From Ornithodoros turicata (taxonomy: Eukaryota; Arthropoda; Arachnida; Ixodida; Argasidae): 64,000 nucleotides of DNA. The notes beneath the pieces are model-generated. The model made no database searches. It was not told the DNA's origin and saw only the letters and a program-made list of their open reading frames with translations. Location: NCBI RefSeq assembly GCF_037126465.1, contig NC_088209.1, forward strand, positions 372,001 through 436,000, in the 5' to 3' direction. The translations under genes were made by a program, and so were the position numbers. How positions within the stretch are numbered: position 1 is the stretch's first letter; each line of letters starts with the position of its first letter. This document shows positions 45,737 to 55,035 of the stretch, in pieces.

Positions 45737-46340
45737 ACACTGGCTTAACACAACAATTAAGAATAAAGAGAGTAAACGTTTCATTGCCTATCCAGGTGGC
45801 ATCATCCCTCCAACAGAGAACAATCAAAAACAACATCAAAGGAGTCACATCGGTGGTCCGCATTCCTTTCATCCAATGTATTTCATACGCTATTTGGAGG
45901 GCAGTGTGCCCATCAGGCATTTTGACTGTGCATATCAAGCTGAGTGCATAGAATGTGATGCAACCTACATTGGCGAGATAGACAAAAGACGTGGGACAAG
46001 ACTAAAAGAGCCAGTTGCCAGGGCTACTAATGCTTAGCTTAACTAAACAGGACCGAATCAGTCTACCACTGCTGTCCTAAGGGATATATATTTTGATGGT
46101 GCAGTAACCTTTGCTCATGACTAGCGATGGGGCCCTAGAAAGTTCTTAGAATCCTGCTTTATCAGGCGTGATGCTTCAGCCTGTAATACATACCGTGGCC
46201 CCCTATCGGATGTGTAAGATTCCCTCTTAGATAAGCTGATGTGCTCATCTTTGGCCTCTGTTGTACTGATGATGCCACCCGGATAGGCGACAAAACGTTT
46301 ACGCTCTGTTTTTATTTGTTGTGTTGAGCGGTGTTTGCAG
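45737..46340 (+). mobile_element. Penelope-like remnant with inverted flanks (second)
   Basis: Inverted arms (about 45737-45815 and 46258-46338) share cctatccaggtggcatcat and its inverse, plus caacacaac and gtaaacgtt blocks. The right arm reads ctgatgatgcc, a 9-nt loop, ggcgac, then aaaacg, a degraded version of the hammerhead-like core at 5.8 kb. A GIY-YIG relic lies between them (ECIECDATYIGEIDKR, normally C-x-x-C-x-x-x-Y-I-G-E-T-x-R). No RT. Same architecture as 5330-5891. Confidence 0.65.
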
Positions 46341-47886
46341 TAAAGGACGCTACATTATGAGGTTGTCACCCGGCTTTTGGAATATATTTTCAAATAAAGT
46401 TGTTGTTTTACAAAGCTCAATACATTGCAGAAATCATTCTTGTTGCCTATTGTTTTGGGGGTGCCATTCTTGCAGTCACATGAAGCACTGAAGGGCCAAT
46501 TTAAAAAGTAAAGGCAGTCTGATTTATGTTCTTGCCGACATGGCACAGCGTATGTACGAGGTAGCTCCATTTCAGAAGCATGAGAACACTCAAAGCAATT
46601 AGTGTGCTAGCATCAGATATGGTGTACAGCATTACATATTTGCTTTTGCTAGGGCAACTAAGAAGGGTGGATTGAAAGGCAGTTACAACCTGTTTCCACA
46701 AAATACACTCAGATTCATTAGCAATTTCCTCCAAGAGAGCCAAGGCTTTTTCTAGATTACTAGAACATGGGTACCTGGTTATAAATAACAAGAATTCATC
46801 TACCAGAAGTCAGTGTTTCACACACCCTGCTTTCCATCAACACTATTAAAAGGTGTGACCCCCAAGCCTGCACAAAATTCCTGGAGAGTCTTTACTGGAC
46901 ACTGTTGCTGTCCCTCTCACCAGCTGCTCTCTATGAACCCGATTCACAGTTCTGGATGCACTGCCTGAGCTAACTTCAGCATGCTTTCCCAACACGAATG
47001 GTAACTGCTATGAGGAGTGTTGTACTTACTGAAAGCAACATGAAATGCTGTACCTTGACAGGTAACGTTGATATCCTTCTTAAGACCGTAGAGAGATGTT
47101 CCTTCCTCCCTTTCTTCCAAATCTTACTATCAGACGCAAGCCCACTTGCCACCAAGCCAATGAGATGTGCCTCACAGTCAGTGCAATCAAGGGAATCTAT
47201 CGCTGAGGCTCAGAAAAGTTGTTTTCCATCGGGATCTGATCCAGCACTGAGCCGTGAGTAGCCTCGTGAAAGTACCAGGGTTTCTTCGAATTTTAGATGT
47301 GCCAGCATTTGTTTTCCTCCCCTCCTTCTTTTTATGTAGTAGCTGATTACTTTAGCCTTGTACTGCTTTGGAGATTGAAGATGTGGAGATGATGTAAGAG
47401 GTGGAACTAGGCTTTATGCAAAATGAGGCAAAGTGTGACTATGTACAAATCTTCTGAGAATGTCTATGTATCATTCACACAAAGAGAGGATACGTGTTAC
47501 ATCTTTTTCCGGTTTTGATATTTATTTATTGATGAATATATCTCAAAGGCCATTGCAGGCATTACATGAGGGGGGACATCAACATGGGTCACTTAACAAA
47601 TGCGGAAGTTACAAGGAACATACATATTTGGAAGACAAGACTATTTTTTGTTCGTTCATCAGTCTTGCTCAAGAAATTGTTCACTGTAGCAATGGTACAC
47701 AATGTCACGAAAGGAGTGTTCACCTATCGTTCCGCAAGACTCATTAAAAAGGACTAGTGTTGTGTTTCAACACAACATGTTGAACTCATGAGCCATGCAT
47801 CACCCTGAGAGCTATAGATCATCCTAAATACAGATGCTGAATTATTTTAAATGTGATAGGCGAGCTGTGCGAAGAGGTACCCCCAG
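46341..47886. other. cargo DNA of the TTAA element, no gene identified
   Basis: Minus-strand frames at 46501-46791 (96 codons, leucine-rich) and 46355-46570 and a plus-strand frame at 47460-47747 have no recognisable domain. They could be exons of the gene that ends at 47887 or of a lost transposase. Confidence 0.35.
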
Positions 47887-48999
47887 TTAGGATCTTGGGT
47901 ACTTGAAGCCTGTGGCATTTTCTGTGGGAAAGGCTTGCCAGACCCTCTTCACTGCACAGGCTGGGATGACCATGATCTTGTTTTTTCCAAGCTTGTGCCA
48001 TACTCACCTTGCAAACTGGCGATATGCAGTGTATCTGCATCGTCTACACAGATGTACATAAAATATAGTTTAGGCAAATAGGTAACCAGTTGCAGTACAG
48101 TGTGTGTGCATTGTCATTTCTACATGTACCTGAGAGTAACTGCAGTTTACCTGCCCACACCTTGTACATTACTACACATGCTGTGTTCTTTTAGAACCAA
48201 AAATTGATTTACTTTTCACTGAATCGACAATCAAGAACACTCAATATCGCTAAAAACCTACGCTGAAACCTTATGCACAGGGCAATACATAAAAACGTGA
48301 CTCAGGACACAGCACACTGACAATTACAAAATTGCCTATATTGGTTTTCTCCAGTTCAGAGTCGTGTACTGTATAGCCTTTTTATGTGCTGCGCCCTGTA
48401 CTGGAGTTTTTAACGACTCTATTGCAGGACCAAACCAGTTTTGGGCGCCCAAATTTTAACATCGTTCGACAAGGACACATGTGACTTACTTGTGAATACA
48501 GTCGCTCATAGGTTCGCGCTGCCCACGGAGTTCAATATGCGACCTTCAGGACAGTCATATTGAAGAAGAGAAGTTGGAAATCTTTGTGGGTTGTAATGCA
48601 CTCATACTGCAGTCATTCGGCAGTGTTTTCGAGCTCCTTGCAGCACAAGCATTCGATCTCCTTCGGCATTATGACACACCAGCCACACCGGCACCATGAA
48701 CAGCAAGTGCGCATTAGATATCAGAACACGAAATTTCTGAGAACGTTTACATGTTCGATCACAGTGTGCGTTAAAAAGCTCATCGCTTACCTGAAGACAG
48801 GCGACTCATGCTGTTTGCTTCATCTGTAACTGATGTTCGTAGAGCTCTAACTTCGTCTCGCATTCGCGGCATCGGCGACGTTTCGAAAGCCTACCGAGCT
48901 GTTCAGCACGCAGAATTTTCTTCTCGATGTCTCGATCGCAGAAAGGTCAGAAAGAAGTTCCGGGCTCGAAGTCTCCGCATTTCTGCCTTCGACGTCCAT
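47887..48999 (-). pseudogene. P2X7-type intracellular (ballast) zinc-domain gene, broken
   Basis: The gene reads leftwards from an ATG at 48999. Exon 1 is acidic/Ser-rich then helical (TSSPELLSDLSAIETSRRK); a one-base frame change near 48850 leads into EVRALRTSVTDEANSMSRL and a gtaagc donor. Exon 2 (about 48700-48491) has the Cys cluster CRCGWC-x-x-MP...ECLCCKE followed by ECITTHKDF, the P2X7 C-terminal zinc-domain pattern; it contains a premature TGA and TGA/TAA damage near its end. The last part (48043-47887) has YTAYRQFAR, an in-frame TGA where Trp is expected, KIMVIPACAV and FPTENATGFKYP. No membrane or ATP-binding P2X part is present; stand-alone proteins of this type are common in invertebrates. 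At least three lesions make it non-functional. Confidence 0.7.
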
Positions 49000-49321
49000 A
49001 TTGAAGATCGCTTTCCGGACGGATGCCGGCGCTCTCACAAACGCACTAACAACAGAACTTCCGGTCCGGGCGCCCAATGAAACGTGGCCCTCGTGATTTC
49101 GTCACGCATATGGAAATTGGCGGATGTCCACTGCAAAGAGGCTAGATTTCGGCCCCGATTGCGCGAGTTGAGGGGGAAAAGCGAAGCCGGTTTTCAGCTC
49201 CCTGTTTGGCCAACTTCGCCTCCGCGCACAGCCAAAATATTTCGCGTGTGGCTTGGAGGCATATTATACCTTCGTAATAGATGCAAACGAAATATTTGTC
49301 GAACTTCTGGTCAGAGTCGCT

Positions 49322-49325
49322 TTAA
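49322..49325. repeat. TTAA target duplication, right
   Basis: Partner of 40855-40858. The gypsy reading frame resumes directly after it. Confidence 0.85.
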
Positions 49326-50385
49326 CGTGTCCAATGCCCTTTGGCATTCGCTCGTCCATGTAAGCAACGTGTCCTGTTAATTCGGTCAGCGGTCGTGCAA
49401 TCTTGGCGTAATTTTTTATATATTTCCGTTAGTGCGAAGTCAGGCCAAGGAAGGATCTGACTTCAGTTTTTGACCGTGGCACTCCATACTTGGAAATCGC
49501 TGCCGTCCTCTGAAGATCGATGGCTACTCCCTCTTGAGATATGACCAAGCCCAGAAATGGAATGGACGGTGCTCCAAAGATGCACTTCCCGTAGTCCACA
49601 CGCAATCCCAATTCACGGAGAGCGTTCAGTACTCTGTCTACGGTTGCGATATGTGTCGCTGCATCATTTGTGAACACACAGATGTCGTCCATGTACACTG
49701 TTACATTGCCCTCGTTAATTAATCTCTGCAGGCCTTTGTTCATGATGTTCTGCATCGTTGAAAGTCCATTACAAAGTCCAAATAACATGCGTGTTGGTTC
49801 ATAATGGCCGTCCTCTGTTACAAATGCTGCCTTGTGGATATCTTTCTCCCGAAGTGGCACATTTAAAAAGGCCTTCTTGACATCGATTTTTGTGAGGTAC
49901 CGTGATCCAGCAACCTTGCGGATCGTTGTGTCCACTCTTGGCATGGGGAATGTGTGTTTGGCCGTCTTTGCATTCAAAAAACGGTAATCGACGCATAGTC
50001 TCTTTGGTGTCGACACATGATTCGGCTGCTCGACAACAATCACGTGAGAGGCATACGATGATGTTGATTGCCGTATAATCCCCTTTTCCAACCAAGCCTC
50101 TATTTCTTTGCGTATGAAGTTCCTGTTTGCATCACTTGTGCTATAAGGTTGTACACGTATGGGCTTTTCGTCGGTGAGGTCAATCGCATGTTATACGTGT
50201 TTGCACAATCCAAGTTCGTTTTCAGGATTTGTAAACACCTCGATGTTGTCTTGAAGTGCCGATCTCAGTTGATGCGTTTCGGAGTCGCTGAACTGTTCTG
50301 GCTTTGTCACAGAGATCATTTCCAACACTTCTGTCTGTGATGGTAGGTGTGCACTGTCATTTTCCGTACTGACAACTCCATACAA
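49326..50385 (-). pseudogene. gypsy pol 5' part: reverse transcriptase
   Basis: The main frame (50091-49429) holds the Ty3/gypsy RT: RLCVDYRFLNAKT, YLTKIDVKKAFLNVPL (motif A Asp), MLFGLCNG, VTVYMDDICVF (intact YMDD) and PFLGLVISQEG, ending at RSFLGLTS. After a stop the same protein continues in other frames (IARPLTELT, WTSECQRALDTLK) up to the TTAA site, where it joins the left half at KESLAEAP. The N-terminal linker (50385-50191) is again in a different frame from RT. At least three frame changes. Confidence 0.85.
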
Positions 50386-52109
50386 AATGAGAATAATTCT
50401 TCACTGGACTTCACGTCCTCGCAGCCAGCATCCTCTTTCGTGCAGGGCTTCTGTATCTGCGTCTTTGATACACACTCCTCTTTTATTGTATCATCTGGGT
50501 GTGCCGTGTCTTCAGGATGTTCAAGCGTTAGGCAGTTGTCCTTCTTTGGAATCCACTCCAGCGTGTGCAGCCCACTGGCACATCGTTCGATGTAGTCGTA
50601 TGGGATACGTTCACGCCAGTCTGTCCCGATGATGATTGGGTGCGGCAAGGTCTCAACCACTTTAACCTCTATAATTGCTGAAGCAATCCCAATGGCGATC
50701 TGTGCTTGTGTCATGCCTATGGGTGTTGTGCACTCACCGAACGGTCCCTTTAGTAAGCAGTGTGTGTCTCTTGTTATCTCTAGGTTATGGTCGTTTGCGA
50801 ATGACAGAGATGCTAGAGATGCTGTTGAACCCGTATCCCACAGTCCAACTGTCTCAATTCCATTGATCTTTACTGGTAGCAGTGTTACGTTTCCCTGCGA
50901 CTGTGCTGCCACAATGCAGTTCGTTTTTTCCTCTCTCGGCCCTCTTGAATACCTTCGTTTTAAGGCAGCTGCCTTTTCTTCTTCGCTTCGTGTGTCTGGT
51001 TTTGGACACTCCTTTGCACGGTGACCTGACGTTAGGCAACGTGCACACGTGTCTGCTGGTAGTCGTCTGTTTCGTGGTGCGTTGTTCTTTTCGTCCCTTG
51101 CTAGTTCATCCTCCGTGGCTTGTTTCTTGTCTGCACTCTTCTGCAGCGGCGTGTTACGTCTGTCGAATTGTCGAGCATAGTTAAGGAATTCCGATGTGCT
51201 TCCTTTTCTGAGGTCATGGAAGGCAGCCAACATTGGCTTCATATGTTCATGCCTCACACCTTGGATGAGCCAGTCAACGATGTCATCGTCACTGAGATCG
51301 TACTTTCCGTTTTTGATCCGTTGCAGACGTGCGTACATGTAGTCAGTCACTGTTTCATTGTCCCCCTGGTGTCTTGTGTTGACGTTCGCAACCCACTCAC
51401 AGAAAAGTGGCTGTCGGTCGAATTCATCCCGAAGCGCAGTCGTCCATGCTGCCCAATCCTTCTTCTTTATGCCCTCTGTGTGGTGCCAGGGTGCTGCTCG
51501 GCCTCGTAATCTCGCAACACCAGCGTTCAGCGTTGCCATATCGCTCCACGCGCACCTTTGGCGCATGCTTTCAACTGCGGCGATCCAATCATCGATACGT
51601 TCACTGTCATTTCCCGAGCACGTCGGCAATGTCCCCGTGAGATCAGGCATCGTCGTTATCTGTAGTGGAGAAGCCCCAACAGCACTCCCGTGGCGTTCCG
51701 ACCCTTCGTTGCACGTGGCGTTCGTTGACGAGTTCATTTGTTTTTCAAGTATTTGCGCCATCATTTGCATCGTCGTCGCGAGCATCGTTAGCTCCGGTGT
51801 GGCATCTCTTCTCGTGTCGTGTTCGATGGTCGACAGGTACGGTAAATACTCGGGCGTGCCTTGTTTTGGCGTTTGCATCAAGTCCTCGTTTTCGTGTTCG
51901 TTTGGCGTAGACTCTTTCGTTTCGGAGCTTGTCGTGGACATTTTTGAGCCTTCACGTGACCGCAGAACCGTGCTTTCGTTGTGCCGTGGGCTGGACGCCG
52001 TTGACTTATCCTTCGAGGCTGGAAGCGGTTCGTATTGATGTGTCGTGGCTGTTCCTCGTTGTCTACCTCTCTGAGTCGTGTCCCTGGCCCACTTCGTATC
52101 GCGTAGCAC
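50316..52109 (-). CDS. gypsy gag with CCHC and protease
   Basis: 597 codons. The middle holds a capsid-like region (DNETVTDYMYARLQRIKNG, DIVDWLIQGVRHEHMKPML, EFLNYARQFD), then one CCHC zinc knuckle (CARCLTSGHRAKECPKP), then an aspartic protease with the active-site VGLWDTGSTASL and the flap/dimer strand PHPIIIGTDW. The true start is probably upstream at an ATG near 52230 in another frame (MKARLVRTDDEEN), joined by a frame change near 52060, since the present first 15 codons are arginine/threonine-rich and unlike the family. It packages element RNA in the cytoplasm in active relatives. Confidence 0.85.
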   Translation of the reverse strand: MLRDTKWARDTTQRGRQRGTATTHQYEPLPASKDKSTASSPRHNESTVLRSREGSKMSTTSSETKESTPNEHENEDLMQTPKQGTPEYLPYLSTIEHDTRRDATPELTMLATTMQMMAQILEKQMNSSTNATCNEGSERHGSAVGASPLQITTMPDLTGTLPTCSGNDSERIDDWIAAVESMRQRCAWSDMATLNAGVARLRGRAAPWHHTEGIKKKDWAAWTTALRDEFDRQPLFCEWVANVNTRHQGDNETVTDYMYARLQRIKNGKYDLSDDDIVDWLIQGVRHEHMKPMLAAFHDLRKGSTSEFLNYARQFDRRNTPLQKSADKKQATEDELARDEKNNAPRNRRLPADTCARCLTSGHRAKECPKPDTRSEEEKAAALKRRYSRGPREEKTNCIVAAQSQGNVTLLPVKINGIETVGLWDTGSTASLASLSFANDHNLEITRDTHCLLKGPFGECTTPIGMTQAQIAIGIASAIIEVKVVETLPHPIIIGTDWRERIPYDYIERCASGLHTLEWIPKKDNCLTLEHPEDTAHPDDTIKEECVSKTQIQKPCTKEDAGCEDVKSSEELFSFCMELSVRKMTVHTYHHRQKCWK

Positions 52110-52250
52110 CTATGGTCCTCGTGTCCGTTGAATTTTCGCTGCTCTCATGCCCGTGATCGACGTTCTCGGTGCACGTGTTTTTAGCGTCGTTTTCTTCGTC
52201 ATCAGTCCTGACCAGTCTTGCTTTCATGCTGCGTGCGGCTCGTAATCTAA

Positions 52251-52264
52251 GTTCCTCGTCGCCA
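52251..52264 (-). promoter_or_regulatory. gypsy tRNA primer-binding site
   Basis: On the coding strand tggcgacgaggaac follows the 5' LTR directly. TGG is the complement of a tRNA 3' CCA end, as expected for minus-strand priming. The tRNA species is not assigned. Confidence 0.6.
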
Positions 52265-52469
52265 TGTCAGCTGTCCTCCCGTTTGATGCCACACAAAGGA
52301 CAAACCTTAAACGGATTTATTATCCGGATGATGATCGATTACACACATTACATTCATCTCAAACGAAAAACATAACAAAAGTGAACCGGAACAGGAAGAA
52401 CTCCCCTCCCTCTCCCTGCCTATCTCGTCTCCTCTCCCCAAGGTGGCGCTAGTTCCTCGTCTCTCAACA
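52265..52469 (-). repeat. gypsy 5' LTR
   Basis: 205 bp, pair of 38775-38979 with 4 counted differences, followed by cctt. It would contain the element promoter and R region. Confidence 0.9.
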
Positions 52470-52611
52470 CCTTGAAAACATTTCAGTATGTTGTGCAGCT
52501 CTTCTCGGGCGATGACGGCAGTCGTATTTATTATTTATTTGTTTGTTTCAGTTTCAAGATACTGCTGGCTCTTCTAGAGCCATTGCAGGAGTGGGTAAAC
52601 ACAGTAACATA

Positions 52612-53890
52612 CGAGGGGTGTTCAAGTCAAACCGGGACTTTCTGTCTCCTGGCGAGTGCACAAATGACTCGCGCTACTTCTTTTTCGTCATTTTCACACG
52701 CCAAAGGCCTCCGCGTTCACCACGTGGTGGTCTTAAGTTTGTGCAAAACAGAAGACACGTGCTGGACAAGATGGCCGACAAAGAATTGTCATGCAGTTTC
52801 TCGTGAATGATGGCGTAGAGTCATCTGAAATTCCCAGAAGACTTCAGGCTCAGTCTGGCCACAATACACTTAGCCGCAGCAAAGCGTTTGAGTTGTGAAA
52901 ACGGTTCCGAGACGGCCGTACATCACTGTAGGACAATCCCGGCCGGGGCAGCTCAGAGCCCAATGTCAGAGTTCCCGAGAACATTCAACTTGTGGAGCGC
53001 CTGATCCTCAAGGACCAACGGATAACATGTGTCGAACTGGCTCGAAAGACGGACCTTTCTGTGGGAACATTGAACACTATCATTCATGAACACCTCCGGC
53101 TGGGGAAAGTTAGTGCCCATTGGGTCAGGAGGCAGATCTCCGTGTTTGACCGCCAGAGAAGACTGGAAATCTCCCAAGAGCTAAGGTACCGTTTCGACAC
53201 TGAAGGACAGCCGTTCCTTGATCAGATCATCACGTGCAATGAAACGTGGGTGCACCATTTCACCCCTGAGTCTAAACGAGCATCACAACAGTGGTAGCAT
53301 CCGGGCTCGACGGGTCCCAAGAAGTTCCGAAGCACCCCGTCTGTGGGTAAGGTCATGGCCACAGTTTTCTGGGACGGGGCTGGCGTTGTTCATGTTCATT
53401 TTTTGCTCAGTACCACCATCAATAATGCATATTACTGCCAGGTTCTCAAGGATGTGCATAAGACGCTGAAGCAAAAGCTGTCGGGCCTCATCACCAATGG
53501 AGTCCTTCTCCTACACGACAATGCACGCCCGCATTCCGCGCATCTCGCGACACGCACCTTACAGGAACTTGGCTGGGAGTTGCTGCCACATCCCTCTTAG
53601 AGTCCAGACCTCGCCTCCAGCGATTTCCATCTCTTCGGGCCACTGAGGGCGTTCCTTGGAGGCCGGCACTTCAGCTGCAACGACGAGGTCAAGAATGCGG
53701 TCCGATCATGGCTGCTACGCGCCGGTAAGGATTTCTACGCTGCTGGAATCCAAGCCTTCGTGAAACGCTGGGACAAGTGCATTAGTGGAGCTGGAGATTA
53801 CATTGAAAAATAAAACTAATTTCCCCGCTCGTAAGTTCATTTTACTTTTGTGAAAAATGAAAAGTCCCGGTTTGACTTGAACACCCCTCG
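52612..53890 (+). mobile_element. full-length mariner transposon
   Basis: About 30-bp inverted termini (cgaggggtgttcaagtcaaa...) at both ends and TA on each side give exact limits and a size of 1279 bp, normal for mariner. Confidence 0.9.
52740..53812 (+). pseudogene. mariner transposase, inactivated
   Basis: Frames in order give a mariner transposase: helix-turn-helix region (ITCVELARKTDLSVGTLNTI), WVHHF block, MATVFWDGAGVVHVHF, LLLHDNARPHSA (second Asp), PDLASSDFHLFGPL (third Asp, 34 residues spacing type) and the end VKRWDKCI. The first catalytic Asp, in the usual G-D-E-T-W, is Asn here (CNETW). There are stops after SQQW and before SPDL and frame changes in the N-terminus, so it is dead, although the termini remain nearly perfect. 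Confidence 0.85.
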
Positions 53891-53984
53891 TAGAAAGTAT
53901 ACTCACACTTCACTTGGCAACAACGAAAAAGAAAACGCAATAATTGATAACACACTGGTGTCAGTAGTATAGCGCCGTTACGCA

Positions 53985-54680
53985 CAACAGCCACTTTTTC
54001 TAATCCAGTTCTACGAATTTCTAATCCACCACCCATTTCTAATCCAGGTCAAGCCAGGTCTAATCCAGGCTCCACCCCTTCATGGTGATCCATCCAATTT
54101 CTATGTGATTGACTGCCCTTCATTGCCACATCTGCTCACTCGCTCATAGACACCAAAATTAGCTATTCTATTCAATTCTATGTCGACTCATAGGCTTCCA
54201 AAACGCTCTTTTTTCTAATCCAGTTCTAGGAATTTCTAATCCACCACCCATTTCTAATCCAGGTCAAGCCACTTCTAAGTCCTCTAGTTGGTTGGTCACA
54301 GCTCCACCCCTTCACGGTGATCCATTCAATTTCTGCATCATTGGCTACCCTTCATTGCCACAACATCTGCTCACTCGCTCGTAGACACCAAAATGATCTA
54401 TTCTATTCAATTCTAAGTCGGCTCATAGGTTTCCAAATCGCTCACCTGTCTATTGGTCCGGGTGTGGTCACTTCCATTCATTTCTAAAACCTAGTGATTG
54501 GCTCAGGATCCTATTGGCTGCCTCTCATACATGTTCGATAGACTCATTGGTCATTCCTACTCACAGGTTACTCAGTCACACGCTTTCAACTGCATATTGC
54601 TTCATAATTCCAGCTGCATAATAGACAGCCACTCATTGATCAATCCCATTCATTTCTAGCCCAGCTCACAGTTCCCCCAA
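53985..54680. repeat. TTCTAATCC-word repeat, two 0.2-kb units
   Basis: Two similar blocks (about 53990-54195 and 54205-54425) each begin with phrases such as tttctaatccagttctaggaatttctaatccacc and end with ctattctattcaattcta. Further diverged text with sattgg/cattggtc words follows to 54680. Non-coding. Confidence 0.65.
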
Positions 54681-54765
54681 ATTGCTTATTGATCTATGAG
54701 GCCTTCTTTTTTAGCCTGAGCGACTCTTGGCAATGGTTGAGACACGAAAACATGGTAAATAGTTT

Positions 54766-54985
54766 TCAATGTTTATTGAGTACATCATGGCGGTCTCGGA
54801 GATATTGTAGTTTTCCCTGGGGACACATCCATGCACGCCGTACTTCTCCGCTCGCATCCATGGCGTTTTTCGCATAAGAACCATGTGGACCACCCAGGCA
54901 CTCGTCCTTCTCTGTCCATGACCCAGAGGCAAACTGCAGGAGAGAACAGTATGTGACAGAAGCCTTAATTCTCTTCCTGCACATC
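54766..54985 (-). CDS. possible terminal exon, unknown protein
   Basis: An acceptor-like tctcttcag precedes an open frame (KMCRKRIKASVTYCSLLQFA, later DECLGGPHGSYAKNAMDASG, QGKLQYLRDRHDVLNKH, stop). A donor-like gtaagt lies 60 bp upstream, just after the polymerase C-terminus. Codon content looks protein-like but I do not recognise the family. It may be an exon of an unrelated element next to the Polinton fossil. Confidence 0.3.
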
Positions 54986-55035
54986 TTCTGAAGAGATGAA
55001 AGACCATTATGAGCTTCACTATTTATATCACCCAC

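Larger units (their letters stand above)
40859..49321 (-). mobile_element. 8.46-kb TTAA-type DNA transposon with cargo
   Basis: The left end reads agggactctgaccagaa. The right end is its inverse with one mismatch (agcgactctgaccagaa). Flanking TTAA copies and the restored gypsy reading frame fix the ends exactly. No piggyBac or Kolobok transposase is recognisable inside. Contents, left to right: an exon-like block near 41.3-41.4 kb, a Harbinger remnant (42011-44442), a decayed LINE (about 44960-45430), a PLE remnant (45737-46340) and a broken P2X7-like gene (47887-48999). Confidence 0.85.
38775..52469 (-). mobile_element. Ty3/gypsy LTR retrotransposon split by a TTAA transposon
   Basis: Two 205-bp LTRs (tgtcagctgtcc...tctctcaaca on the plus strand) lie at 38775-38979 and 52265-52469 and differ at only 4 positions that I could count. 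The sequence cctt flanks both outer edges. The 5' half (gag, protease, RT) is at the right and the 3' half (RNase H, integrase) at the left. The two halves join in frame at TTAA when the 8.46-kb insertion is discounted, giving an element of about 5.2 kb. Next to the 5' LTR the primer-binding site starts tggcgacgagg. Several frame changes in gag and pol make it non-functional. Confidence 0.9.

Noticed and set aside
51358..52038. 226-codon plus-strand frame
   Set aside because: It lies antisense to the gypsy gag frame, which has clear capsid, zinc-knuckle and protease motifs. The plus frame is a shadow.
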